Source: DSVZ01 sp037439785 (GTDB taxonomy: Bacteria > Verrucomicrobiota > Verrucomicrobiia > Limisphaerales > J093). From it: a stretch of 64,000 nucleotides of DNA. The notes below the pieces were generated by a model, which saw only the letters and a list, made by a program, of their open reading frames with translations, made no database searches and was not told the origin of the DNA. The DNA is taken from positions 27,452-91,451 of the forward strand of contig JBBIVJ010000016.1 in NCBI GenBank assembly GCA_037439785.1, read 5' to 3'. This document shows, piece by piece, positions 55,064-63,606 of this stretch (positions are counted from its first letter, which is position 1; each line of letters starts with the position of its first letter). Both the position numbers and the translations under genes were made by a program.

Positions 55064-56110
55064 TCATCGTGCCGAGGGGCGCACCCCGAGCACCAGAACG
55101 GCTCTCGCGACAAACAGCACGCCCGCGTAGGCAAAAGCGGCCGTCGTGCCCGCCCAGCTCCACAACGCCCCCACCACCACGCTGGAGAGCAGGTCGCCCA
55201 GTCCGTTGACGGTGGCCAGGGTGCCCAAGGCCATGCCGTGCTGCGCCTCCTCCACCAGCTCGGCGCAGAGCGAGTCTTCCACGGTTTCTTCCACCGCCAC
55301 GTAGATGCCGCCCAGCGCAAACACCAGCCCCAGGGTCCACACCTTCAGCGGCAGCAGGAGGATGCCGGCGGCCATCACCGCCGCCAGACCGTAGCCGCCG
55401 GCCAACAGACGCCGCTTGTCCCACCAATCAGCCAGCCAGCCGGCCAGGAAGGCAAAGCCGGCGTAGAGCACGTTGTGCAGCAGATACAGCCCCACCGCCA
55501 CGTTCGCCGCCCGGGCCGCGCCCAGCGTGGGCGTGAGTTGCTGGGTGGCCAGAAGGAGCAGCATCGAGTGCGCGAAATCTCCGGCCCCAAACACCCCCAC
55601 CGCCAGCAGGAAGCGCCGGACCGGCCGCGGCAACGCCCGCAGGCTCTGGCCGAAGGCGACGCGGGGGACCGGCCGGCGCTGCTTCTCGACCACCACCCAC
55701 GCCATCAGCGCCGCGGCCAGCAGACCCGGCACCAGCGTCCAGGCAAAGAGCGTCGGGTAATGGTGATCCAGCGCCGCCAGCAGACCGACCGCGGTGGCCG
55801 GCCCGACGATCGCGCCGCAGGTGTCCATCATCCGCTCGAAGCCGAAGGCGCGGCCGTAGGTTTCGGGCGTGACCGCCCCGGCCAGCAGCGCCTTGCGGAC
55901 CGGCGTGCGCACGCCCCGCCCCAGCCAGGCCGCCGCCACCCCCAGGCCGGCCAGGAAGGCGGGCAGGACCGCCGTGGCCGTCTCGTGCGCCCAGTCGCTC
56001 AACAGGCTGGCCAGGCCGATGCCCAGCACGGTGCGGTTGAGCCAGCCGGGCCGGCGACCGGGCGGCCGGGCGGACGCGGGCGCCGAGAAAGGGTTTGTTC
56101 CTGCGTTCAC
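55064..56110 (-). CDS. MFS transporter with apparent internal deletion
   Basis: About 348 residues of a major facilitator family protein. TM1 is VLGIGLASLLSDWAHETATA with VLPAFLAGLG; then WLGRGVRTPVRKALLAGAVT and YGRAFGFERMMDTCGAIVGP, which in relatives lie at the TM4 start and after. The roughly 60-70 residues normally between (TM2, the loop with the G-x-x-SDRxGRR motif, TM3) are missing, with no frame break. The C-terminal half is intact (GALGTLATVNGLGDLLSSVV-like region at about 320). GTG 56110 is a likelier start than the more distant GTG 56161. Substrate unknown; possibly non-functional. Confidence 0.7.
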   Translation of the reverse strand: MNAGTNPFSAPASARPPGRRPGWLNRTVLGIGLASLLSDWAHETATAVLPAFLAGLGVAAAWLGRGVRTPVRKALLAGAVTPETYGRAFGFERMMDTCGAIVGPATAVGLLAALDHHYPTLFAWTLVPGLLAAALMAWVVVEKQRRPVPRVAFGQSLRALPRPVRRFLLAVGVFGAGDFAHSMLLLLATQQLTPTLGAARAANVAVGLYLLHNVLYAGFAFLAGWLADWWDKRRLLAGGYGLAAVMAAGILLLPLKVWTLGLVFALGGIYVAVEETVEDSLCAELVEEAQHGMALGTLATVNGLGDLLSSVVVGALWSWAGTTAAFAYAGVLFVARAVLVLGVRPSAR

Positions 56111-56275
56111 GGGCCGGAGATTCGGCAGCCGCCGGCAGGCTGTACCCCCCTCGCCGCACACGACAAGCTCGTTTGCTCCCCGGACCAGGGGCAGTGTTCC
56201 TGCGGGCAGGCCGGGGTGGCGGGCGCAGGAGCGGCGCTCGGGGGCAGGCCCCGGCCACCTACGAAGGTGGACAGG

Positions 56276-57208
56276 TCATTTCAGCCCGGCCGCCAGGAGG
56301 GTCTCGAAATGGGGCGGTTCCTCTTCACGGGCCACGACGGTGATTTCGATTTGACGGAAACCCGCCGCCTCCAGCCAGCGGTGCAGTTCACTTTCGGCAA
56401 AGCCCGGCCAGAGGTCGCCGTACAGCTCGCGCGCGCGGGTGAAGGTGTGCTGTCGCAGGTCCAAAATCAGGACCTGCCCGCCGGGCTTGAGGATGCGGTG
56501 AGCGCTGCGCAGGGCCCGCGGCGGGTCCTGGGCGTGATGCAGGGCCTGGCTGAGGATGACCAGGTCCACCGACGCCGGTTCGATGGGCGGGCCCTGGAGG
56601 TCGCCCAGGCGGAATTCGAGGTTTTTCACCCCGGCCTTGCGGGCCTTGGCGGCGCCGAAGGCGATGATCTTCTCCGAGTTGTCCACCGCGATGACCTTCC
56701 GGCAACGCAGGGCCAGCAGTTCGCTGAGCAGGCCCTCGCCCGAGCCCAGGTCGGCCACGGTCAGGGGCGGCAGGATGCGCAGGAGCAGTTGAGCGAACGC
56801 CTGCCAGGAGCGGCCCGGCCCGTACTGGCGGTCGAAGCGGCCGGCAATCTGGTTGAAATAGCGGCGTTCGCGCTGCTCCCGCAGTTGCAGAATGCGCCGG
56901 AGGTTGATCTGGTCGGCCGCGCGTTCCGGCACGTCCGCCACGGCCCGCTGGACCAACGCGGCCCAGCCGCCGCCCTCCGATTCTGTCGTCGCCGGCACCT
57001 GCCGGTAGTAAATGCACCGGCCCTCCCGTCGTGCCCGGACCAGGCCCGCCTCCGCCAACAAGCCGAGGTGGGTGGAAATGCGGGACTGGCCCAGGCCGGT
57101 GATTTCCTGCAGCTCATGCACGGTCAACTCCTGACCCTCTACCAGCGCGAGCAGCCGCAGCCGCGTGGGATCGGCGAGGGCACGCAACCGTTTGAGCATC
57201 TCGGGCAT
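56276..57208 (-). CDS. ArsR-type regulator fused to a SAM methyltransferase domain (SahR-like)
   Basis: A 310-residue fusion. Residues 1-85 form an ArsR winged helix (LADPTRLRLLALVEGQELTV, LGQSRISTHLGLLAEAGLVR). Residues 130-305 form a class I methyltransferase fold: VADLGSGEGLLSELLALRCR (SAM-binding motif I), VIAVDNSEKIIAFG, LGDLQGPPIEPASVDLVILS and LKPGGQVLILDLR. It is transcribed divergently from metK with a 118-base gap containing a palindrome. In Proteobacteria the ArsR-family SahR controls SAM-cycle genes; this protein most likely senses SAM or SAH through the methyltransferase domain and represses metK-ahcY. A catalytic role is also possible. Confidence 0.8.
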   Translation of the reverse strand: MPEMLKRLRALADPTRLRLLALVEGQELTVHELQEITGLGQSRISTHLGLLAEAGLVRARREGRCIYYRQVPATTESEGGGWAALVQRAVADVPERAADQINLRRILQLREQRERRYFNQIAGRFDRQYGPGRSWQAFAQLLLRILPPLTVADLGSGEGLLSELLALRCRKVIAVDNSEKIIAFGAAKARKAGVKNLEFRLGDLQGPPIEPASVDLVILSQALHHAQDPPRALRSAHRILKPGGQVLILDLRQHTFTRARELYGDLWPGFAESELHRWLEAAGFRQIEITVVAREEEPPHFETLLAAGLK

Positions 57209-57252
57209 GGGTCGGGGTCCCGACCGGGACCGGCCGGTGCTGAAATCCCGGA

Positions 57253-57294
57253 TTGACGGGCGAGCACCGTGTTATATCTTCGCATCGCGATACG
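57253..57294 (+). promoter_or_regulatory. metK promoter with candidate operator
   Basis: TTGACG (57253-57258), a 16-base spacer and TATCTT (57275-57280) make a plausible promoter. At once downstream, cgcatcgcgatacg (57281-57294) is a palindrome with a perfect atcgcgat core, at the expected transcription start: a good place for repression by the divergently encoded ArsR-type protein. Confidence 0.45.
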
Positions 57295-57326
57295 TCAATA
57301 CTTTCGCGCCAGCGACATCAATCCCC

Positions 57327-58499
57327 ATGAGCAAGCGTTTCATTTTCTCCTCCGAGTCCGTCGGCGAAGGCCACCCGGACAAGGTCTGCGACACCATCTC
57401 CGATTACGTGCTGGATGCCTGCCTGCACGAGGACCCCCTCAGCCGGGTGGCCTGCGAGTGCTTTGTGAAGTCCAACGTCGCGGTGGTCGGCGGCGAGATC
57501 ACCACCCGGGCCAGGCTCGATTACGCCGCCATTGCCCGCCAGGCCATCCGCGACATCGGCTACGTGCACGAAGACGACGTCTTCCACGCCGACCGGGTGT
57601 TTGTGAACCTGTACCTCACCGCCCAGTCGCCGGACATCGCCCAGGGGGTGGACGCCCGCAAGGCCAAGGGCAAGAAAACCGCCAGGCAGGGCGCCGGCGA
57701 CCAGGGCATGATGTTCGGCTACGCCTGCGACGAGACGCCGGAACTGATGCCGGCGCCGATCATGTTTGCCCACCGCCTGGGCCGTGAGCTGACCCGCATC
57801 CGCAAAAGCGGCAAGGTGCGCTGGCTGCGGCCGGACGCCAAGTCGCAGGTTTCGGTGGCCTACGAAGACGACCGGCCGGTGGCCATCACCAACGTGGTCA
57901 TCTCCACGCAGCACACCCCGGACGTCGAGCACGACGAGATCGAGCGGTTTTGCATCGAGCAGGTGATCAAAAAAGTGCTGCCCAAGAACCTGCTCACCCC
58001 CAGGACCACCTACCTGATCAACCCCACGGGCCGTTTCGTGGTGGGCGGGCCGCAGGGCGACTCCGGCCTGACCGGCCGCAAGATCATCGTGGACACCTAC
58101 GGCGGCATGGGCCGGCACGGCGGCGGCGCCTTCTCCGGCAAGGACCCGACCAAGGTGGACCGCTCGGCCGCCTACCTGGGTCGCTGGGTGGCCAAGAACA
58201 TCGTGGCTGCCGGCCTGGCGCGCCGCTGCGAAATCCAGTTCGCCTACGCCATCGGCTACCCCGACCCCGTCAGCGTGAGTCTGGACACCTTCGGCACCGC
58301 CACCGTGGACGAGGCGAAAATCCTGCGCGCGGTGCTGAAGGTTTTCAGCTTCCAGCCCGCGGACATCATCGCCCAACTGGACCTGCGCCGGCCCATCTAC
58401 GCCAAGACCACCAACTACGGCCACTTCGGCAAGGACGACCCCGACCTGACCTGGGAACGCACCGACAAGCTCGAGGCCTTGAGGGCGGCGCTGTCATAA
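57327..58499 (+). CDS. metK: S-adenosylmethionine synthetase
   Basis: A 390-residue enzyme making SAM from methionine and ATP. Signature blocks: SSESVGEGHPDKVCDTISDY, GAGDQGMMFGYACDETPELM (signature 1), GGMGRHGGGAFSGKDPTKVD (glycine-rich signature 2), RSAAYLGRWVAKNIVAAGLA and AYAIGYPDPVSV. Length and ending (YGHFGKDDPDLTWERTDK) are normal. Start ATG 57327. It opens a SAM-cycle unit with ahcY 580 bases downstream, the gap being filled by DUF2442 and DUF4160 genes. Confidence 0.97.
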   Translation: MSKRFIFSSESVGEGHPDKVCDTISDYVLDACLHEDPLSRVACECFVKSNVAVVGGEITTRARLDYAAIARQAIRDIGYVHEDDVFHADRVFVNLYLTAQSPDIAQGVDARKAKGKKTARQGAGDQGMMFGYACDETPELMPAPIMFAHRLGRELTRIRKSGKVRWLRPDAKSQVSVAYEDDRPVAITNVVISTQHTPDVEHDEIERFCIEQVIKKVLPKNLLTPRTTYLINPTGRFVVGGPQGDSGLTGRKIIVDTYGGMGRHGGGAFSGKDPTKVDRSAAYLGRWVAKNIVAAGLARRCEIQFAYAIGYPDPVSVSLDTFGTATVDEAKILRAVLKVFSFQPADIIAQLDLRRPIYAKTTNYGHFGKDDPDLTWERTDKLEALRAALS

Positions 58500-58513
58500 C
58501 GCACCGTGGCGTC

Positions 58514-58801
58514 ATGAAACGGATTGTTTTCGCAGAAGCCCTGCCGGGCTGGCGTTTGCGCCTGCGCTCCAACGACGGGGTGGAGGGCACGGTGGACCTG
58601 TCGGCCAATGTCGGCAAGGGTGTCTTTGCCAGTTGGCGCGACCCAGAGGTATTTGCGCGCTTCAAGCTCGTGGAGGGGGGACGGGCACTCGTTTGGCCGG
58701 GAGGAGCGGATGCCTGTGCGGACGCGCTTTATCTGGAAATCACCGGGATGACTGCCGAAAAACGGTGGTCGGGTGACAAGCCCGTTTCCACCCATGCCTG
58801 A
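58514..58801 (+). CDS. DUF2442 family protein
   Basis: A 95-residue protein following the DUF2442 pattern: VFAEALPGWRLRLRSNDGVE then GTVDLSANVGKGVFASWRDP, FARFKLVEGGRALVWPGGAD and CADALYLEITG. DUF2442 genes frequently pair with DUF4160 genes in a toxin-antitoxin-like arrangement, as here: the DUF4160 ATG lies 8 bases inside this gene's end. Whether the pair is a true addiction module is not established to my knowledge. It begins 14 bases after the metK stop. Confidence 0.8.
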   Translation: MKRIVFAEALPGWRLRLRSNDGVEGTVDLSANVGKGVFASWRDPEVFARFKLVEGGRALVWPGGADACADALYLEITGMTAEKRWSGDKPVSTHA

Positions 58802-59049
58802 GATCAGACGATTCTACGGCATCAGCCTTTTGCTCTGCGCCCAGGAACATCCTCCCGCCCACTTCCATGCCAAATACGCATGAAGCCGTGTTCGACATAG
58901 CGACCCTCCAACTCACGCAGGGTGGGTTGCCTGCGCGGGCCCGGAGCTTGGTGGTCGAGTGGGCGGCGCTGCAGGGGGAAGAACTCGAAAACGCCTGGGC
59001 GGCGCTGCGGAATGGCCGCGCCCCTGCGAAAATTGCCCTGCTCCAATGA
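58794..59049 (+). pseudogene. DUF4160 gene with a frameshift
   Basis: The first 29 codons (MPEIRRFYGISLLLC, HPPAHFHAKYA) match the start of DUF4160 and end at a TGA at 58881-58883. In the next frame the family continues without loss: EAVFDIATL, LPARARSLVVEWAALQGEEL, ENAWAALRNGRAPAKI, to a stop at 59047-59049. One extra base near 58878-58882 explains it. Either the gene is freshly broken or a base-calling error is present; the junction has no slippery run suggesting programmed shifting. Confidence 0.75.
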
Positions 59050-59080
59050 ATCTTTAGTCAGACAAACCACCCACGCACCT

Positions 59081-60559
59081 ATGCCTACCGTCAAACTGCC
59101 CATCTCCCGGACCAAACCCGCCGCTGCCAAAACCCCTGCGCGCAACGGCCGATCCCGAGCCGACTACTTCGTGCGCGACCTTTCGCTGGCCGATCTGGGC
59201 CGCCGTGAAATCGAGGTCGCCGAACACGAAATGCCCGGCCTGATGGCCATCCGCGCCAAGTACGGCCCGCAAAAACCTCTGGCCGGCGTGCGCATCTCCG
59301 GCTCGTTGCACATGACCATCGAGACCGCCGTGCTCATCGAAACCCTGCGCACGCTCGGCGCCTCGGTCCGCTGGGCTTCCTGCAACATCTTCTCGACCCA
59401 GGACCACGCCGCCGCGGCCATTGCCAGGGCCGGCATCGCTGTCTTCGCCTACAAGGGCGAGTCGCTCGAAGAATACTGGCAGTTCACCCTCAACGCCCTC
59501 ACCCACCCGGGCATGCAGGGCCCGCAACTGGTTGTGGACGACGGCGGCGATGCCACGCTGCTGCTGCACAAGGGCTACGAAATGGAACAGGGCTGCGACT
59601 GGGTCCGCACCCCCTCCGCCAGCCACGAGGAACAGGTCATCAAAAACCTCCTCAAACGTTGCGCCAAGGAACGGCCCGGCTGGTTCACCGCCACCGTCAA
59701 GGAATGGAAAGGCGTCTCGGAGGAAACCACCACCGGCGTGCACCGGCTCTACCAGATGCTCGAAGCCGGCAAACTGCTCGTGCCCGCCATCAACGTCAAC
59801 GACTCGGTCACCAAGTCCAAGTTCGACAACCTCTACGGCTGCCGCGAGTCACTGGCCGACGGCCTCAAGCGCGCCCTGGGCGTGATGATCGCCGGCAAGA
59901 CCGCCGTCGTCTGTGGCTACGGCGACGTCGGCAAGGGCAGCGCTCACAGCCTGCGCGGCTTTGGCGCGCGCGTCATCGTCACCGAAATTGACCCCATCAA
60001 TGCCCTCCAGGCCGCGATGGAAGGCTTCGAGGTCACCACCGTCGAGGACACGCTGGGCGAGGCGGACATCTACGTCACGGCCACCGGCAACTGCGACGTC
60101 ATCACCCTCGAGCACATGCTGGCGATGAGGGACCAGGCCATCGTTTGCAACATCGGCCACTTCGACAACGAGATCCAGGTGGACCGGCTCAACGTCCATC
60201 CGGGGGTGAAGAAGGTCAACATCAAGCCCCAGGTGGACCGCTACGACCTGCCCAACGGCCGGAGCCTTTATCTGCTGGCCGAGGGCCGGCTGGTGAACCT
60301 GGGCTGCGCCGAAGGCCACCCCAGCTTCGTCATGTCCAACAGCTTCACCAACCAGGTGCTCGCCCAGCTCGACCTCTGGCAGTACCGCGACACCTACAAG
60401 GTCGGCGTTTATCGCCTGCCCAAGAAGCTCGACGAGGAAGTCGCCCGGCTGCACCTCGAAAAAATCGGCGTCAAGCTCACCCCCCTGACCGCAAAGCAAG
60501 CCTCCTACATCGGCGTGCCGGTCGAGGGCCCCTACAAGCCCGAGCACTACCGGTACTAA
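59081..60559 (+). CDS. ahcY: S-adenosylhomocysteine hydrolase
   Basis: A 492-residue enzyme splitting SAH into adenosine and homocysteine. Key blocks: SGSLHMTIETAVLIETLRTL, ASCNIFSTQDHAAAAIARAG, PQLVVDDGGDATLLLHKGY, NDSVTKSKFDNLYGCRESLA (catalytic Lys and Asp), GKTAVVCGYGDVGKGSAHSL (NAD-binding), GNCDVITLEHM and the C-terminal KPEHYRY with its Lys and Tyr. A 30-residue basic N-terminal extension precedes the conserved YFVRDLSLADLG. A terminator follows 25 bases downstream. Confidence 0.97.
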   Translation: MPTVKLPISRTKPAAAKTPARNGRSRADYFVRDLSLADLGRREIEVAEHEMPGLMAIRAKYGPQKPLAGVRISGSLHMTIETAVLIETLRTLGASVRWASCNIFSTQDHAAAAIARAGIAVFAYKGESLEEYWQFTLNALTHPGMQGPQLVVDDGGDATLLLHKGYEMEQGCDWVRTPSASHEEQVIKNLLKRCAKERPGWFTATVKEWKGVSEETTTGVHRLYQMLEAGKLLVPAINVNDSVTKSKFDNLYGCRESLADGLKRALGVMIAGKTAVVCGYGDVGKGSAHSLRGFGARVIVTEIDPINALQAAMEGFEVTTVEDTLGEADIYVTATGNCDVITLEHMLAMRDQAIVCNIGHFDNEIQVDRLNVHPGVKKVNIKPQVDRYDLPNGRSLYLLAEGRLVNLGCAEGHPSFVMSNSFTNQVLAQLDLWQYRDTYKVGVYRLPKKLDEEVARLHLEKIGVKLTPLTAKQASYIGVPVEGPYKPEHYRY

Positions 60560-60584
60560 ATCGGGGGCAACCACCTTCGCACAG

Positions 60585-60620
60585 CGGGCGAATCCCCGGA
60601 GTGGTTCGCCCGTTTTTTTT
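60585..60620 (+). terminator. Intrinsic terminator of the metK-ahcY unit
   Basis: cgggcgaa (60585-60592) pairs with ttcgcccg (60605-60612) around a 12-base loop and is followed directly by eight T (60613-60620), 25 bases past the ahcY stop. Confidence 0.88.
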
Positions 60621-60695
60621 GCTCGCGCTGCCGGGGCTTCCCGACGCCGCCCCCCTGCCCTTTTTCACCGGTCCCGGTCCCGGCCAACCGCCCCC

Positions 60696-61136
60696 TCAAC
60701 CCGGTTCCGACGGCGTCGGACCCCACCACTCGGGGTGCTCCTGCAGCAGGGCCAACAGCCGGGCATCGGCGGGCGGGAAGGGGTAGCGGTCCAGCTCCTC
60801 CGGCCGCACCCAGGCAAAGGCCTGGCAGCCCAGGGCCCGGGGCACGCCACCGGTCCAGCGGCAGCGCAGGAAATGGAGCCGCACCCGGCGTTCCGGATAG
60901 GCGTGTTCCAGACTCAGCAGCTCCTCCTCCACCGTCACCTCGATGGCCAGCTCCTCGCGCAACTCACGCCGCAGGCATTCGGCCGCGCCCTCCCCCGGCT
61001 CGAGCTTGCCCCCCGGAAATTCCCACAGCCCGCCCAGGTGGTCGGCCGCCCGCCGCCGGCTCAGCAGCACGCGCCCGCCATGAAACACCACTCCCGCCGC
61101 CACTTCCACCACCGCTCCGGAGGCCGGCACAGGCAT
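60696..61136 (-). CDS. mutT: MutT-like NUDIX hydrolase (8-oxo-dGTP diphosphatase type)
   Basis: A 146-residue Nudix protein. The box is GGKLEPGEGAAECLRRELRE, continuing EL, which fits GX5EX7REUXEE. VEVAAGVVFHGGRVLLSRRR and HLGGLWEFP precede it, as in MutT, which removes oxidised GTP from the pool. The C-terminal QAFAWVRPEELDRYPFPPAD is also MutT-like. ATG 61136 is chosen; the frame is open upstream to 61232 but overlaps ugd and has no homology. It lies 22 bases after the ugd stop. Confidence 0.88.
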   Translation of the reverse strand: MPVPASGAVVEVAAGVVFHGGRVLLSRRRAADHLGGLWEFPGGKLEPGEGAAECLRRELREELAIEVTVEEELLSLEHAYPERRVRLHFLRCRWTGGVPRALGCQAFAWVRPEELDRYPFPPADARLLALLQEHPEWWGPTPSEPG

Positions 61137-61158
61137 GGGCGTGAGACCGCGGGAGGCC

Positions 61159-62457
61159 TCAACGGCCCACGCTCTTGTACACCCAGCCCAGCCGCTCCAT
61201 TTCGCGCGGGTCGAACAGATTGCGGCCGTCAAACAGGATGGGGTGGGTCATTGTCCGGCGGGCGCGCTCCAGGTCCAGCTCCTTGAACTCGGGCCACTCG
61301 GTGGCAATGACCAGCGCGTCGCACCCCTCCGCCACCGCGTCGCGTTCGGCCACGTACTCGACCTGTTCCGAGGGCGGCAGCAGTTCCCTGGCCTTTTCCA
61401 TGGCCCGCGGGTCATGCACCCGCAGGCGGGCCCCCTCGCGCAGGAGCCGGCGGCAGACCTCGATCGCCGGGGACATTCGCACATCGTCGGTGTTTTGTTT
61501 GAAGGCCAGCCCCAGCACGCCGAGGCGCTTGTCCTTGAGCACCCAGAGGGTGTCGGTGATCTTGCGCAGGAACCGGTCCATCTGCTGGGCGTTGATCAAC
61601 TGCACCTGCTTGAGCAGGCCGAAGTCGTAACCCAGTTGCTCGGCGATCTTGATGAACGCGCTCAGGTCCTTCGGGAAACAGCTCCCCCCAAACCCGATGC
61701 CCGCATCCAGGAACCGCCGCCCGATGCGCTTGTCCTGGCCGATGCCGTTGGCCACCTCCTGGACATCGGCGCCGGAGGCCTCGCACAGCACCGAGATGGC
61801 GTTGATGTACGAAATCTTCAGCGCCAGAAACGAGTTGGCCGCGTGTTTGATCAACTCCGCCGAGTTGATGTCCGTCACCAGCACCGGCGCCTGGATCGGC
61901 GCGTAAATCTCCCGCATCCGCGGCACCGGGCGCGGGCTGGACACGCCGATGACGATCCGGTCCGGCCGCATGAAATCCTCCACCGCGAAGCCCTCGCGCA
62001 GGAACTCAGGATTGCTGACCACGTCGAACTCGAACTGCGCCCCGTTGTAACGGCGGATGGTCTCGGCCACCTTCTCCCCTGTCTTCACCGGCACCGTGCT
62101 CTTGTCCACCACGATCTTGTACGCCGTCAGGCACGCGGCGATCTCCCGCGCCACCCCCTCGATGTAGCTCAGGTCCACGCTGCCGTCGGGCAACGGCGGC
62201 GTCGGCACCGCAATGAAAATCACGTCCGACCGCTCAACCCCCTCGGCGATGCTGTCGGTGAAATGCAGCCGGCCGGCCGCCACGTTGCGCGGTACCAGCT
62301 CTTCCAGCCCGGGCTCATAAATCGGGATGCCCCCGCTCCGCAGCACGCGCACCTTTTCCACGTTGTTGTCCACGCAGATGACCCGATGCCCGATCTCGGC
62401 CAGGCAGGTCCCGGTCACCAACCCCACATAGCCGGTTCCAATGATGGCAATGTTCAT
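61159..62457 (-). CDS. ugd: UDP-glucose 6-dehydrogenase
   Basis: A 432-residue NAD-dependent enzyme oxidising UDP-glucose to UDP-glucuronate for polysaccharide synthesis. MNIAIIGTGYVGLVTGTCLA is the dinucleotide-binding motif; STVPVKTGEKVAETIR, EFLREGFAVEDFMRPDRIVI, NSFLALKISYINAISVLCE and the catalytic GIGFGGSCFPKDLSAFIKIA (Cys in SCFPK) are intact; GLAFKQNTDDVRMSPAIEV marks the C-terminal domain. Transcribed after the membrane-anchored repeat protein gene and before mutT. Confidence 0.96.
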   Translation of the reverse strand: MNIAIIGTGYVGLVTGTCLAEIGHRVICVDNNVEKVRVLRSGGIPIYEPGLEELVPRNVAAGRLHFTDSIAEGVERSDVIFIAVPTPPLPDGSVDLSYIEGVAREIAACLTAYKIVVDKSTVPVKTGEKVAETIRRYNGAQFEFDVVSNPEFLREGFAVEDFMRPDRIVIGVSSPRPVPRMREIYAPIQAPVLVTDINSAELIKHAANSFLALKISYINAISVLCEASGADVQEVANGIGQDKRIGRRFLDAGIGFGGSCFPKDLSAFIKIAEQLGYDFGLLKQVQLINAQQMDRFLRKITDTLWVLKDKRLGVLGLAFKQNTDDVRMSPAIEVCRRLLREGARLRVHDPRAMEKARELLPPSEQVEYVAERDAVAEGCDALVIATEWPEFKELDLERARRTMTHPILFDGRNLFDPREMERLGWVYKSVGR

Positions 62458-62523
62458 GGCGCGAAAATTGGACCTTCCTTCAGCCGCAGGGGCCGACCCG
62501 CCCTTCGCGGCGGCGGCGCCACC

Positions 62524-63333
62524 TCATTGCGGGGGGGCGGGGGTCACGCCCGGCGCGGCACCCTGGCCGGCCGCGGGCGGTGGCGGGTTGGAGGCCGGCG
62601 ACACGCCCGCCCCTTCCGGCGCCCCGGCACCCACCGGCGTGATCACCGGCGGCACGGCCGGCGCGGTGGCGGTGGTCGCCAGCTCCGGATGCTGCTTGAG
62701 CAGGGTCTCCCGCTTGACCGAGGCCTCCATCGCCGCGCGCCCTGCCTGCCGGTCCGCCAGCAGGGAATCATAAAGCTTCAGCGCCTCCGCCGGCCGGCCG
62801 GCCGACACATGCAGCGCGGCCATCGCCAGCCGTGCCCGGCCCGACACCGGGTCATCCAGATACCGGCTCACCACATTCTGGTACGCCGCCAGCGCCGCAT
62901 CGGTCTGATCGCGCGCGTCCAAGCAGGCCGCCACCCCCAGGGCTGCCATCGGGGCCAGCAGGCCGGACGCGTCCCGGGCCACCACCTCCTCGAACTGCGC
63001 CTGCGCCTCCGCGTACTTGCCGGCGGCAAACAACTCCCCGGCCGCCAGCAACCGGGCGCGCGTCGCCGCCTGGGTCGAGTCGTACCGGCCGGCCACCTGC
63101 AACAGCGTCTCCGGCGACGGCCCCTGCTCGCTGCTGGTACGGTCGGCGGATGTTAACGCCAACAGGGCATGGTTGGCCTCCAGCTCGGTCCGGCCCTGAT
63201 GCCAGAAGTACACATAGCCGGCCACGACCAGCCCCAACACCCCCGCGGCTCCCACCACCAGATGGAGACGGTGCGTTTCAGCCCAGGCCCATGCCTCGAA
63301 AATCCACGCCGATTCCTGCTGTTCCGACTGCAT
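62524..63333 (-). CDS. Membrane-anchored TPR-like (YfgM-type) protein
   Basis: A 269-residue protein with an N-in transmembrane helix near residues 24-43 (LVVGAAGVLGLVVAGYVYFW), preceded by a short cytoplasmic part (SAWIFEAWAWAETHR). Helical repeats follow (LAAGELFAAGKYAEAQAQFE; PMAALGVAACLDARDQTDAA; AMAALHVSAGRPAEALKLYD) as in YfgM and other TPR-like periplasmic proteins. The last 55 residues are rich in Pro, Ala and Gly. YfgM-type proteins work with periplasmic chaperones or the translocon; a similar role here is inference. Confidence 0.7.
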   Translation of the reverse strand: MQSEQQESAWIFEAWAWAETHRLHLVVGAAGVLGLVVAGYVYFWHQGRTELEANHALLALTSADRTSSEQGPSPETLLQVAGRYDSTQAATRARLLAAGELFAAGKYAEAQAQFEEVVARDASGLLAPMAALGVAACLDARDQTDAALAAYQNVVSRYLDDPVSGRARLAMAALHVSAGRPAEALKLYDSLLADRQAGRAAMEASVKRETLLKQHPELATTATAPAVPPVITPVGAGAPEGAGVSPASNPPPPAAGQGAAPGVTPAPPQ

Positions 63334-63489
63334 AGAAAGCGCGGATTCTTTGGGCCGACCCCGCAAAGGCAAGAAGGAAATCCCCGCCGCCGCCGCCGGC
63401 AGCCGGGGTCGCCACGCCCCCCCGGGCTCAGGAACGGGCAACAGGCAACGGGCAGCTGACTGCGATTATCGCCCCCTCGACCCTCGCCT

Positions 63490-63600
63490 GTGGTGCAGGC
63501 GTCCTCGCCTGCCGGTGTGTGGTGCAGGCGTCCTCGCCTGCCGGTGTGTGGTGCAGGCGTCCTCGCCTGCCGGTGTGTGGTGCAGGCGTCCTCGCCTGCC
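63490..63600. repeat. Tandem array of a 29-bp palindromic repeat
   Basis: Units begin at 63490, 63519, 63548 and 63577 with period 29; three are complete, the fourth lacks its last five bases. Each contains gcaggcg-tcct-cgcctgc, a perfect 7-bp stem with a 4-base loop, then cggtgtgtggt. Unlike CRISPR arrays there are no unique spacers. On the plus strand it lies upstream of nothing in the window. Confidence 0.85.
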
Positions 63601-63606
63601 TTTCCC

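Noticed and set aside
54887..57256. A 789-codon plus-strand frame opposite the MFS and ArsR-methyltransferase genes
   Set aside because: Antisense shadow with Gln/Arg/Gly-rich translation and no motifs.
57209..57326. Possible SAM riboswitch upstream of metK
   Set aside because: The space between predicted transcription start and ATG is only about 35-40 bases, too short for SAM-I or similar structures, and no conserved core is visible.
63490..63600. Regular repeats resembling a CRISPR array
   Set aside because: The period is 29 with no unique spacers, only four units, internal palindromes throughout, and no cas genes nearby.
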